Assembly (NCBI RefSeq): GCF_001580995.1
Contig: NZ_LHZU01000148.1
Coordinates: forward strand, 174,207-238,206
DNA length: 64,000 bases
DNA from: Acetobacter senegalensis
Lineage (GTDB): Bacteria; Pseudomonadota; Alphaproteobacteria; Acetobacterales; Acetobacteraceae
Direction of reading: 5' to 3'
Part shown: one piece after another, positions 26,167 to 35,033 of the stretch
Layout of the letters: the number at the start of each line of letters is the position of its first letter
Position numbering within the stretch: position 1 is the first letter of the stretch
Made by a program: the position numbers and the translations under genes
Notes under the pieces: model-generated
The model's database searches: none
Seen by the model: only the letters and a program-made list of their open reading frames with translations
What the model was told of the DNA's origin: nothing

Positions 26167-27450
26167 ATGAAATTGACCTCCTATTGGCTAGAAACCGCTC
26201 CTTTGTTCAAGGCCAGTCCTGCTGCCGCCATGCCCGGTATGGTGGATGCCGTGGTGGTGGGGGCCGGGTTTAGTGGTCTTTCAGCGGCTTTGCGCCTGCG
26301 GGAGCTTGGGGCTTCAGTTGTTGTGCTGGAGCGTGAGCGGGTTGTCGGTGAGGCATCTGGCCGTAATGGGGGGCATGTCAATAACGGGCTGGCTGGTAGC
26401 TTTTCCATGGCCTGCAAGGCGATGGGGGAAGAAAAAGCGACCTCGCTTTACAAAGTTTTCAATAAAGCTGTTGACACTGTTGAAACGCTTGTGCGCGGGA
26501 ATGACATTGATTGTGACTTCGTGCGGTGCGGTAAGCTGAAGGTTGGTAATTTGCCGGCTCATCGTGCGGCGCTGGAGGCCGACTATGAGCGGCTGACCAA
26601 GGCAGCAGACCCGGATGTGCGCTTTATTAGTGAAGCCCGGATACGTGATGAACTGAAGTCAGACTTGTTCAATAGTGGCCTGATTTACCCCCACAGTGGG
26701 CGTATGCATATGGGCCGCTTTGGTGTGGGGTTGGCGCAGGCTGTTCTAAAGTCTGGCGGCCTTATTTTTGAAAACACACCTATGACAGGTATAAAATCCG
26801 GGCATGGGTGTTTTGAGGTCAGCACGCCCCGTGGCAGGATTGTAGCAAAAAACGTGTTGATGGCAACGGGTACCAGTCGTCATGGTCCATCATGGTTCCG
26901 CCAGCGGATTATGCCAGTGGGGAGCTTTATTGTTGCGACTGAGCGCATGGATGCTGCGGCGCTGGAGCGGGTTATGCCCGGCGGCCAGAATGTTGTTACC
27001 ATGCAGAATATTCATAATTATTTTCGTGCCACGGCTGACCACAGGCTGATTTTTGGGGGTAGGGCCAGTTTTTCCCGATCCCGAACTACAACAGATATAG
27101 TTAGTGGTCATATGCTACTTGCTGCTATGCGACGCACATTGCCCGACCTGCCTGATGTAAAAATCGAATATTGCTGGGGCGGTGATGTGGATATGACTGT
27201 CGATCGCCTTCCGCGTGCCGGGCAATGGAACGGCGTTTATTACACCATGGGCTATAGTGGACACGGAACGCAGATGTCTGTTTATATGGGGCAGCGGATG
27301 GCAGAAGCTATGGCCGGTATGCCAAATACCAATCCTCTTGCGGGCCGTTCATGGCCTAAAATTCCCTTTTATGGTCTGGCATCATATGCGTTGCCGGTCG
27401 TGGGAGCTTATTATCGCGCCAAGGATTACATACAAAATTTCAGAGCATAG
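26167..27450 (+). CDS. FAD-dependent amine oxidase, gamma-glutamylputrescine-oxidase-like
   Basis: 427 residues of the DAO family, PuuB/OrdL group. The FAD dinucleotide fold is at 28-45 (AVVVGAGFSGLSAALRL), preceded by the WLET segment common near the N-terminus of this group, and followed by GRNGGHVNNGL. The C-terminal substrate/FAD part has YYTMGYSGHGTQMS. No signal peptide, so it is cytoplasmic. Family members oxidise gamma-glutamylated or free amines, or N-methylated amino acids. No PuuA-like ligase is in the window, so gamma-glutamylputrescine is not assured as the substrate. It is the last gene before a strong hairpin. Confidence 0.78.
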   Translation: MKLTSYWLETAPLFKASPAAAMPGMVDAVVVGAGFSGLSAALRLRELGASVVVLERERVVGEASGRNGGHVNNGLAGSFSMACKAMGEEKATSLYKVFNKAVDTVETLVRGNDIDCDFVRCGKLKVGNLPAHRAALEADYERLTKAADPDVRFISEARIRDELKSDLFNSGLIYPHSGRMHMGRFGVGLAQAVLKSGGLIFENTPMTGIKSGHGCFEVSTPRGRIVAKNVLMATGTSRHGPSWFRQRIMPVGSFIVATERMDAAALERVMPGGQNVVTMQNIHNYFRATADHRLIFGGRASFSRSRTTTDIVSGHMLLAAMRRTLPDLPDVKIEYCWGGDVDMTVDRLPRAGQWNGVYYTMGYSGHGTQMSVYMGQRMAEAMAGMPNTNPLAGRSWPKIPFYGLASYALPVVGAYYRAKDYIQNFRA

Positions 27451-27510
27451 TAGCCATTTTTCAGGTGTTACCTGATAATGGACAACTTACTCCCGTGGAG
27501 ACTTAAAGGT

Positions 27511-27546
27511 TGTTTCGGTCGGTTCCAGAGTGAACCGACCGAAACA
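27511..27546. terminator. perfect 15-bp hairpin between convergent operons
   Basis: TGTTTCGGTCGGTTC (27511-27525), a 6-base loop, then its exact reverse complement at 27532-27546. It lies between the stop of the plus-strand amine oxidase (27450) and the stop of the minus-strand 2-hydroxyacid dehydrogenase (27559). It is well placed as a bidirectional terminator, though neither side has a strong T-run. Confidence 0.75.
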
Positions 27547-27558
27547 GAGAATATGCTC

Positions 27559-28488
27559 TTAGTAGCCTTTTGAACGGTCCACTCTTGAAGGAAAATTCCG
27601 TTCTCCGGCAAGGTAGCGTTTCACGGTATCCAGCAGGACGCGGCCAGCGGTTTCAGTCTGGCTGCTGCTGGCAATGTGTGGCGTTATAAAGATCCGTGGA
27701 TCGTCCCATAGCGGGCTGTCGGTGGGCAGGGGTTCCGGGTCTGTCACATCCAGAATGGCTGCACTGATCTGCCCGCTTTCCAGCATTTCAAGCAGATCTG
27801 GCACAACCAGGTGTGCGCCTCGTGCTGCGTTGATGAGTTGTGCTCCCCAAGGTAATTTTTCAAACAGGCTGGTATTGAGTATTCCGCGCGTGGCGTCCGT
27901 CAGAGGAAGCAGGCAGACAAGAATGTCTGTTGTTGCCAGAAATGCACCAAGCTCTTCTGCCCCGGCGTAACAGGTAACATTGGGCATGCTGTGCCGTGAG
28001 CGTGACCAGCCGCTACAGGTAAACCCATTTATCGCCAGAGCTTGCGCCACGGGTGCACCAAGTTTGCCCAGGCCCATAATACCCACCCGCCGTTGTACCG
28101 CGACCAGATTGGGTCTGGCCTTCCAGACGTGTTTTTTCTGCTGAGCAATGTAGGTCAGTCCGTCACGGTGTAGAGTAAGGGTAGCCCACAGAACGTAGTC
28201 CACCATGCCATCCGTCAGGCCCGGTTCGATCATGCGGATGATGGTGACATGCTCGGGGATGGCGGACATATCAAACTGGTCCACCCCTGCGCCAACGGAG
28301 AAAATGACTTCAAGATTGGGAAAGCGTTTCAGCAGATCAGGCGGAGGTTCCCAGGCCGCTAAAAAGCGGACCTCTTCGGGGTTACCCGTTTCCGGCCATA
28401 CATGGAATTCAAGCTCTGGCAGAGCTTTGTTGAAAAGCGGTTTCCAGACCTGCGCCCGTTCTGGGGTGGATTTGAGCAGAAAAGACAT
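27559..28488 (-). CDS. ghrA: 2-hydroxyacid dehydrogenase, glyoxylate/hydroxypyruvate reductase A type
   Basis: 309 residues. NAD(P)H-dependent reductase of the D-2-hydroxyacid dehydrogenase family. The nucleotide site is GIMGLGKLGAPVAQAL near 139-154; the catalytic Arg is in NAARGAHLV, the Glu in TDPEPLP and the His in TPHIAS. Overall it is most like GhrA, which reduces glyoxylate or hydroxypyruvate. It is the last gene of the long minus-strand operon, 36 bases after the GNAT gene. It could remove an oxoacid made by the oxidases upstream. Confidence 0.8.
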   Translation of the reverse strand: MSFLLKSTPERAQVWKPLFNKALPELEFHVWPETGNPEEVRFLAAWEPPPDLLKRFPNLEVIFSVGAGVDQFDMSAIPEHVTIIRMIEPGLTDGMVDYVLWATLTLHRDGLTYIAQQKKHVWKARPNLVAVQRRVGIMGLGKLGAPVAQALAINGFTCSGWSRSRHSMPNVTCYAGAEELGAFLATTDILVCLLPLTDATRGILNTSLFEKLPWGAQLINAARGAHLVVPDLLEMLESGQISAAILDVTDPEPLPTDSPLWDDPRIFITPHIASSSQTETAGRVLLDTVKRYLAGERNFPSRVDRSKGY

Positions 28489-28524
28489 GCGGTACTTGTC
28501 CTACAGAGAAAAATGCGCGCAGGT

Positions 28525-29412
28525 TCAGCCAAATGCCTGGCTGCACAGGGCAAAGCAGGAGGGGGCATCTGCTTGTGAACTGATGATTTCTGTCGGTTCC
28601 GTTGTCATGGATACGACGGAGCCCACCCGCAGCAGGCCCCACTGGTCCAACAGGGTTGCCACGGTTTCATCCTGTGGAATGTCAACCCGCAGGAACTGTC
28701 CTGCACAGGTGCCCGCCCAGTAAGCCAGCATGGGTAGAGCAAAGGCCGGGTCCTGCGCGATAACTGGCCCGGCAACCTGTCCCCAGCCGAATTTGCGACA
28801 GAACGAAAACCCCAGAATGCCTTTTTCTGAATCGACCAGAATACCCCGGCCATCGTTCATTAACAGTTCGATCAGGGCTGAGCGGTTCATTCTGAGTGCG
28901 GCAGTGTCCATTGCACAGATAGCGCTTAGATCGGCGCTTCCCATAGGGCGCATCCGGCAGCCCTCAGGCAGAGGGATGAGCGGAACCGTGGAAACATTCC
29001 CCTGATGCTGCGCGACAACGCAGGTGGAATGGAAGCCGGTTTTTTCATAGAGAGGAACGCCGACAGAGGTTGCGTTCAGGTGCACCCTGTATCCGGGTAA
29101 TGCCTGTCGCGCCAATGTCATCAGTTGCCTGCCAATACCATGCCCCTGCCATGCAGGACTGACAATAATCATGCCCAGACTGGCTGCCTGTGGGCCCCAC
29201 GCCCACCACAGTATTGTCCCTATAACCGTGTTTTCAGACGTCGTGGCGACAAAGCCGTTACCTAGGCTAAACATCTGTTCCCAGTCTTCAAGTCGGTGGG
29301 GCCACGCTAGGTCCTTGGAAAGTTGCCATGCCTGAGCAAGATCATCAGGCAGCATGGCACGGAATGAGATCTGCGTTTGCAGCACGGAGGACGAGGATGT
29401 GCTCTGGGTCAA
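28525..29412 (-). CDS. GNAT acetyltransferase, YitH-like two-domain type
   Basis: 295 residues. The N-terminal GNAT domain has an acetyl-CoA-binding loop in SPAWQGHGIGRQLM (about 83-96); the C-terminal domain (about 150-290) is of the YitH-like Acetyltransf_18 kind. The acceptor is unknown, and a small amine or amino acid is plausible given the operon. Its start overlaps the stop of the upstream Lrp-type regulator (ATGA), so the two are translationally coupled. Confidence 0.75.
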   Translation of the reverse strand: MTQSTSSSSVLQTQISFRAMLPDDLAQAWQLSKDLAWPHRLEDWEQMFSLGNGFVATTSENTVIGTILWWAWGPQAASLGMIIVSPAWQGHGIGRQLMTLARQALPGYRVHLNATSVGVPLYEKTGFHSTCVVAQHQGNVSTVPLIPLPEGCRMRPMGSADLSAICAMDTAALRMNRSALIELLMNDGRGILVDSEKGILGFSFCRKFGWGQVAGPVIAQDPAFALPMLAYWAGTCAGQFLRVDIPQDETVATLLDQWGLLRVGSVVSMTTEPTEIISSQADAPSCFALCSQAFG

Positions 29413-29906
29413 ATCTTCTGCTCCGGAAAGAAGTCCTGAATTGGGAAAGACTCTTTTACGATGGGTGATTTTATGACGATGTAACTAAAGTATTTTTCAA
29501 TTCCGATGTTTATTTCGAGAAGATTTTCCATGATGGTCTGGTAGTGTTCCACATCACGGGTGACGAACTTGACCAGGTAGTCATATCCACCGCTGATCAG
29601 ATGGCATTCCACGACTGTATCAAGTTTGCTGATGTGGCCTTCAAATCGTGCAAAATCATGGCGACGATGGTCCGAGAGTGTTATTTCTGTAAAAACGGTG
29701 AGAATGGAAGTTATTTTCCGAATATCAATCTGCGCACCATAGCCGGTGATGTAGCCTGCGGCTTCTAGTCGTTTAACACGGATCAGGCAGGGGCTGGCCG
29801 AAAGCCCAACCCGATTGGCAAGCTCAACATTGGTCAGACGACCGTTGCGCTGCAACTGCGTGAGAATTTTCAGGTCGATCCTGTCTAGCTTCGGGGTGGG
29901 CTGCAT
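29409..29906 (-). CDS. Lrp/AsnC-family transcriptional regulator
   Basis: 165 residues. An N-terminal helix-turn-helix (about 8-55: LDRIDLKILTQLQRNGRLTN, then VELANRVGLSASPCL) is followed by a RAM ligand-binding domain (about 70-150, with GGYDYLVKF near the ligand pocket). Lrp-type regulators sense amino acids or related metabolites and often control the operon that contains them. Here it lies inside a catabolic operon and is coupled to the GNAT gene, so local control in response to an amino-acid-like intermediate is likely. Confidence 0.9.
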   Translation of the reverse strand: MQPTPKLDRIDLKILTQLQRNGRLTNVELANRVGLSASPCLIRVKRLEAAGYITGYGAQIDIRKITSILTVFTEITLSDHRRHDFARFEGHISKLDTVVECHLISGGYDYLVKFVTRDVEHYQTIMENLLEINIGIEKYFSYIVIKSPIVKESFPIQDFFPEQKI

Positions 29907-29936
29907 GGCAAAAATTGTCTCCGGAACAGGCTAGGG

Positions 29937-29953
29937 TGCCCCGGAATGGGGCA
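29937..29953. other. short hairpin between gabD and the Lrp gene
   Basis: TGCCCC / GGGGCA with a 5-base loop, in the gap between two minus-strand genes. It may be a weak terminator or attenuator; there is no T-run. Confidence 0.3.
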
Positions 29954-29980
29954 TAGAGAACGCCGATCAGAATATTCCGG

Positions 29981-31444
29981 TTATAAAACGTCAAGGCCAC
30001 CGAGATGCAGGCTTTTCATTTCCATGAACTCTTCCATGCCAGCATGGCCTCCTTCACGCCCGAGGCCGGATTCCTTGACGCCGCCAAACGGAACACTTTC
30101 CATTGAAATAGCACCGGTATTGTGGCCGATCATTCCGAATTCCAGAGCTTCCCCCACGCGCCACAGGCGACGGATATCATTGGTGAAAAAATAGCTCGCC
30201 AGACCAAAGGGCGTATCGTTGGCAATGCGGACCGCATCCTCTTCCTTTTGGAAGCGGAAAAGGGGAAGTACTGGGCCAAATGTTTCTTCGTGCGCTACGC
30301 GCATGTCTGTCGTCACGCCTTCCAGCACAACCGGCCACACAAAACGTCCTTCAGTGCGGAGTGGGGCGCCCACATAGCGAGCGCCTTTGGCCAGTGCATC
30401 CTCAACATGGGCTCTTACCTTGGCGACAGCAGCTTCATTGATCAGTGGGCCGACGGTGCTGCCCGGCTCCAGCCCTGTGCCAACCTGAAGAGCCTCCACT
30501 TTAGCCATGATGACTGGTAGAATCTGGTCCCATATTCCATCCTGCACCAGCACTCGGTTTGCGCAAACGCACGTCTGGCCCGCATTGCGGAACTTGCTCT
30601 GCATGATGCCTTCAGCAGCGGCTTCGACATCCGCATCGTCAAATACAAGGAAGGGAGCGTTTCCTCCCAGTTCCATACTGCATTTTTTGACGGTAGCCGC
30701 AGATTGTTCGAGCAGAATCTTGCCAACACCAGTGGAGCCGGTGAAGGTCAGCTTACGGACAACCGGGCATTCGGTCAGCACTTTCCCGACGGCAGCGGGC
30801 CAGCCAGTCACGACGCTGAGCAGCCCCGCAGGCAGGCCAGCCCGCTCGGCGAGTGCGGCGAGTGCGAGTGCCGAAAACGGGGTCAGTTCAGATGGTTTGA
30901 TCACCATGCTGCATCCTGCGGCTATCGCGGGACCACATTTGCGGGTGATCATGGCGAGAGGGAAGTTCCAGGGGGTAATGGCGGCAGTCACGCCAATGGG
31001 TTGCTTGAGCACAAGTACGCGGCGGGCCGGGTCCGCCGTGGTTAGGATGCTGCCTTCGCTCCGCCGGGCTTCCTCAGCGTACCATTTCAGGAAGGAGGCA
31101 GCATAGCGCACTTCCCCGCGTGCTTCGGCCAGTACCTTGCCCTGTTCGGCCGTCATGATTAGGGCGAGGTCTTCCACATTGTCTAGAACAAGCTGGTACC
31201 AGGCATTTAGAATTTCTGCGCGATGGCTTCCCGTTTTGTTGCGCCAGGCAATCTGGGCAACGCGTGCGGCCTCTATCGCCCTCTGCGTATCATCCGCTGT
31301 GCAGGCGGGTACCGAGCCGATGATGTCCCCGTTGGCTGGGTTATCGACGTCGATGGTCTGACCATCTGCCGCATCGCACCAGGTTCCGGCAATAAAGGCC
31401 TGCTGGCGGAAGAGAGTTGCATCATTCAGGGTTGGATGGGTCAT
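29981..31444 (-). CDS. gabD: succinate-semialdehyde dehydrogenase (second copy)
   Basis: 487 residues. TPWNFPLAMITRK, FTGSTGVGK, MELGGNAPFLVFDD with the general-base Glu, and GQTCVCANRVLVQ with the catalytic Cys mark a GabD-type dehydrogenase. It oxidises succinate semialdehyde, and perhaps related semialdehydes, to the acid. It is related to, but distinct from, the copy at 1911. In this operon it would take the C4 semialdehyde formed when GABA or putrescine-derived compounds are transaminated. It starts 24 bases after the ABC ATPase gene ends. Confidence 0.88.
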   Translation of the reverse strand: MTHPTLNDATLFRQQAFIAGTWCDAADGQTIDVDNPANGDIIGSVPACTADDTQRAIEAARVAQIAWRNKTGSHRAEILNAWYQLVLDNVEDLALIMTAEQGKVLAEARGEVRYAASFLKWYAEEARRSEGSILTTADPARRVLVLKQPIGVTAAITPWNFPLAMITRKCGPAIAAGCSMVIKPSELTPFSALALAALAERAGLPAGLLSVVTGWPAAVGKVLTECPVVRKLTFTGSTGVGKILLEQSAATVKKCSMELGGNAPFLVFDDADVEAAAEGIMQSKFRNAGQTCVCANRVLVQDGIWDQILPVIMAKVEALQVGTGLEPGSTVGPLINEAAVAKVRAHVEDALAKGARYVGAPLRTEGRFVWPVVLEGVTTDMRVAHEETFGPVLPLFRFQKEEDAVRIANDTPFGLASYFFTNDIRRLWRVGEALEFGMIGHNTGAISMESVPFGGVKESGLGREGGHAGMEEFMEMKSLHLGGLDVL

Positions 31445-31468
31445 GCTTGGTTTCCTAAATGCAAGGAG

Positions 31469-33271
31469 TCAGGACAGCTCTTGCGCTGTGCGGTGGCAGG
31501 CGATGAACGCGCCGGAAGGAGCCTGCCATACAGGGGGCGGCGTGAGCGCGCATGTGGCGGCGGCCACCGGGCAACGTGGCATGTAGCTGCAACCGCTTGC
31601 GGGTGCCGGACCACTTTTATCCTGCTTCAGCCCGTGCTGACGGAGGATGTTATCCAGCCAGTCCGGCCGCATTTCAGGCACCGAGGCTTCCAGCTTGCGC
31701 GCGTAAGGGTGATGCGGCGCGGTCTGCAGGGCTGTTATTGTGGAGAATTCTACACAGTGTCCGGCATACAGGACGGCAACATGGTCACACACCGAGCGCA
31801 GGGCGTGCAGGTCATGCGTAACAAACAGCCATGAAAGGCTGAGTTCGCGCTTGAGCTCCATCATCAGGTCCAGAATGGCCGCAGCGACAACGGTATCCAA
31901 GGCCGCCGTGATTTCATCACACAGCACAAGGCGCGGGCGGGCAGCGAGTGCGCGCGCCAGATTGACGCGCTGCTTTTGGCCGCCTGAAAGCTGGGTGGGC
32001 AGACGGCTGGCCAGAGCGGCGGGCAGACGCACCATGTCCAGAATATGCCGGATGGCGTTATCAGAGGCATCTTCACCATAAAACGTCAGCACCCTGCGCA
32101 GGGTGGCTTGCACGGTCATGGCGGGATTCAGCACAAGGTCCGCGTTTTGCGCTACCAGTTGCAAGTGCTGGCGTTGTTGAGGGGAGCGTAAGTTGATATC
32201 GGCCGCAAGCGGCTGCCCCTCAAACATCATGCTACCGGCCGACCAAGGCTGAATGCCCGCAATGGCGCGGATCAGTGTGCTCTTGCCGCAGCCGGATTCC
32301 CCGATAATGCCCATGGTTTCGCCAGCCAGAACCGGCAGGCTGACTTGATTCAGAATGGTGTGCACGGGGCGCCCTTCCGGCGTGGTACCCCCATAGCCAA
32401 CCAGAATGTCACGCACATCCAGCAGCGGAGCGGAGGCCGGGGCCGGATCATGATTGCGCGTGTGGGGCTCACTGGCCGCCACAAGGGCCTGTGTATAAGG
32501 TTGAGTGGGCGCGGTCAGGATCTGGCCGGTGGACCCTTCCTCCTGCACGGTGCCATTTTTCAGCACTACGGCACGGTCTGCCATCTGGGCGACAATGGCC
32601 AGATCATGCGTGACATAAACGCCGGTAAAGCCGCACTGGCGCATGGCAAGACGAAATGCTTCCAGAACCTCTATCTGGGTAGTGACATCCAGTGCCGTTG
32701 TGGGTTCATCAAAAATCACCACTTCTGGCTCAGTGATCAGGGCCATGGCAGCCATAATCCGCTGGAGCTGTCCGCCTGAGCACTCATGGGGGTAACGTGC
32801 ACCGATGGTATGGGGAGAAGGGAGTGCCATCAGCTCAAACAGTGCTATGGCCTGCTCCACAGCCTCTTTGCGGGGCATGATATGGTGCACCAGAGCGGGT
32901 TCTATCACCTGCTCCATCAGCGGAAGGGCCGGGTTGAAAGCTGCTCCGGCATTCTGTGCGATGTAGGCGATTGTCATGCCACGAAAGGCATGTAGCTCAC
33001 GCGCATTCATGTGCAGCACATCGTGCCCGGCCACACGCAGAGTGCCGCCTGAAATGCGGCAGCCCTGCCGGGCGTAGCCTGTCAGGGCAAGGGCTATGCT
33101 GGTCTTGCCGGAGCCGGATTCACCAATCAGAGCCAGCATTTCCCCTTCCGCCACATTGAAGCTGACATTGGTTACAATAGGGGTTTCCGGGCCACGGCCT
33201 CGGTGGCCTGTCAGGCTCAGGTTCTGAACTGAAATGAGAGGCGGAGGTGCTGTGGGGGGAAGCAGGCTCAT
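31469..33271 (-). CDS. fused double ATPase of a peptide/opine-type ABC importer
   Basis: 600 residues with two complete ABC cassettes. The first has Walker A GESGSGKT (about 50-57), signature ECSGGQLQR and Walker B EVVIFDEP; the second has Walker A GESGCGKS, signature QLSGGQKQR and LVLCDEI. Each is followed by the oligopeptide-type C-terminal extension; the last carries the Cys-rich SGCSYMPRCPVAAATC segment typical of the Opp/Dpp group. This is a DppD-DppF fusion. The frame is open upstream to 33646, but that overlaps the permease gene entirely; ATG 33271 overlaps the permease stop (ATGA) and is the start. Confidence 0.9.
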   Translation of the reverse strand: MSLLPPTAPPPLISVQNLSLTGHRGRGPETPIVTNVSFNVAEGEMLALIGESGSGKTSIALALTGYARQGCRISGGTLRVAGHDVLHMNARELHAFRGMTIAYIAQNAGAAFNPALPLMEQVIEPALVHHIMPRKEAVEQAIALFELMALPSPHTIGARYPHECSGGQLQRIMAAMALITEPEVVIFDEPTTALDVTTQIEVLEAFRLAMRQCGFTGVYVTHDLAIVAQMADRAVVLKNGTVQEEGSTGQILTAPTQPYTQALVAASEPHTRNHDPAPASAPLLDVRDILVGYGGTTPEGRPVHTILNQVSLPVLAGETMGIIGESGCGKSTLIRAIAGIQPWSAGSMMFEGQPLAADINLRSPQQRQHLQLVAQNADLVLNPAMTVQATLRRVLTFYGEDASDNAIRHILDMVRLPAALASRLPTQLSGGQKQRVNLARALAARPRLVLCDEITAALDTVVAAAILDLMMELKRELSLSWLFVTHDLHALRSVCDHVAVLYAGHCVEFSTITALQTAPHHPYARKLEASVPEMRPDWLDNILRQHGLKQDKSGPAPASGCSYMPRCPVAAATCALTPPPVWQAPSGAFIACHRTAQELS

Positions 33272-34080
33272 TGGCGTTGCCCTTTGCCGTCGAGTGCAAG
33301 GTTGAGGCCTACAGTCAGAATGGCGATTGTCAGGGCAGGGGCGATCACCGCGGGCGCGCCATACACAAGGCCCAGTAGATTTTCCCGTGTCAGGGAACCA
33401 AGGTCCGTCTGTGGCGGCTGTAGCCCGACACCCAGAAAGCTCAGGTTGCTCAGCAGCCGGACAGCATAAATGAAGCGTAAGCCGACATCTGCCAGCACGG
33501 GGCCGGTCATGTTGGGCAGGATCTCGCGCAGGACCAGATAACCCGTTTTTTCTCCCCGCATGCGTGCAGACAGAATGAAATCCTTCCGCACGATCGAGAG
33601 AGCCAACATGCGGCTGGTGCGGTAGGAGCCGGGCATGTAGATGCACGCCATGGCCAGCACCAGAACCGGAACGGACGAACCAAATGTCGCGACGGCCACC
33701 AGTCCGCTAAGCAGGGATGGAATGGAAATGACGCCATCCATGAAGCGGGAAAGCAGGGTATCCGTCAGTCCTTGTTTAAGAGCAGCCATTATGCCCAGAA
33801 ATGTGCCTGCGCTACACGCCATTACGGTCGCTACGGCACAAAGCAGGACAGTACTGCTGGTGCCAAAGAGCAGGCGGCTCAGGACATCACGTCCCAGATA
33901 GTCCGTACCCAGCAGATGTGTGGAAGATATGGGTGCGAAAACCGTGGAACTGACGACTTCGCCGGGTGGGCAGGGTGCTATGAGAGGCCCTGTAACGGCC
34001 AGTAAAAGCCAGAACAGAGCCAGCAGGACTGGTGTTTGCCGCAGGGGGAGCAGGCGATGCAGAGGCCGGGAGAGCATCAT
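33268..34080 (-). CDS. ABC importer permease, DppC type
   Basis: 270 residues, about six membrane helices. The binding-protein-dependent transport (EAA) loop is near 170-190 (ARMRGEKTGYLVLREILPN). The N-terminal LLGTDYLGRDVLSRLLFG segment is characteristic of the DppC/OppC group. It overlaps both neighbours by four bases, so the two permeases and the ATPase are translationally coupled. Confidence 0.9.
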   Translation of the reverse strand: MMLSRPLHRLLPLRQTPVLLALFWLLLAVTGPLIAPCPPGEVVSSTVFAPISSTHLLGTDYLGRDVLSRLLFGTSSTVLLCAVATVMACSAGTFLGIMAALKQGLTDTLLSRFMDGVISIPSLLSGLVAVATFGSSVPVLVLAMACIYMPGSYRTSRMLALSIVRKDFILSARMRGEKTGYLVLREILPNMTGPVLADVGLRFIYAVRLLSNLSFLGVGLQPPQTDLGSLTRENLLGLVYGAPAVIAPALTIAILTVGLNLALDGKGQRQ

Positions 34081-35033
34081 GTGCGTGTTCTTTCCTGCGA
34101 GGAGCAGAGCGCCACGATATCGGCCAGTGTTGTGAGTAGCAGGTAGGCCGCGCAGAAAATAATTGCGCAGGTTTGCACCAGCGGAATATCGCGCGAGGCC
34201 ACACTATCCACCATCAGGCTGGCTATGCCTGGGTAATGAAAGACGGATTCCACGATGACCACGCCACCCAACAGATAGGACAGGCTGAGGGCAATGACGT
34301 TGAAGAGGGGAGCAATCACGTTCGGCAGGACGTGGCGCAGTATGATGAAGGCCGGGGAAACGCCTTTGAGCATCGCCATTTCCACCCATGAAGAACTTAG
34401 TACGTTCACCATGACGGCGCGTGTCATGCGGGCCATCTGTCCGACAATGACACAGCCAAGTGTTGCTACGGGCATGGAAAAGGCGGCCAGAAACGAGCCG
34501 ATGGAATGAATATCACTGATGCTGGCCAGTGCGGGCAGCAGATGCAGTTCCACGGCAAAAACCAGCACTGCCAGCGTCGCGATCAGAAATTCCGGCACAG
34601 ACACAACGCACAATGTGAGCAGGGAGATTGTGCGGTCAAACACCGTATTGCGAAAAATGGCGGAAAGGGTGCCAAGAAGCAGAGCGGCAGGCACGGCAAA
34701 CAACGTTGTAATGCCAGCCAGAAGAAGAGAATGCAGCAGACGGTCATGCACCATGCTCAGCACGGGCTGGTGGCTGACAAGGGATGTGCCGAAATCCCCC
34801 CGTAGCAGTCCCCCTGCCCAGCCTGCAAAACGCAGCAGCACAGGTTGATCCAGCCGCAGGCTGTGGCGCAGGGCGGCTATGGCATCGGGTGTGGCTGCCT
34901 GCCCAAGCAAGGCTTCAGCGACATCTCCCGGTAACGCGGAAGTTATAAAAAAGACGGCAACAACAACGAACACCAGTGAGACGAGGGAAGCCCCAACCCT
35001 GAGGGCAATCGCTTCACCCAACCGTGCCGTCAT
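34077..35033 (-). CDS. ABC importer permease, DppB type
   Basis: 318 residues with six predicted membrane helices. The N-terminal VFFITSALPGDVAEALLGQ is the DppB/OppB pattern, and the EAA loop MAMLKGVSPAFIILRHVLPN lies near 220-240. It forms the inner-membrane channel with the DppC-type subunit. It overlaps the binding-protein gene stop by four bases. Confidence 0.9.
   Translation of the reverse strand: MTARLGEAIALRVGASLVSLVFVVVAVFFITSALPGDVAEALLGQAATPDAIAALRHSLRLDQPVLLRFAGWAGGLLRGDFGTSLVSHQPVLSMVHDRLLHSLLLAGITTLFAVPAALLLGTLSAIFRNTVFDRTISLLTLCVVSVPEFLIATLAVLVFAVELHLLPALASISDIHSIGSFLAAFSMPVATLGCVIVGQMARMTRAVMVNVLSSSWVEMAMLKGVSPAFIILRHVLPNVIAPLFNVIALSLSYLLGGVVIVESVFHYPGIASLMVDSVASRDIPLVQTCAIIFCAAYLLLTTLADIVALCSSQERTRT

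Noticed and set aside
33272..33646. In-frame upstream extension of the ABC ATPase gene (125 codons)
   Set aside because: It lies wholly within the DppC-type permease gene on the same strand in another frame, its translation is Arg/Pro/His/Cys-rich and unlike any ABC N-terminus, and ATG 33271 gives the usual four-base overlap.
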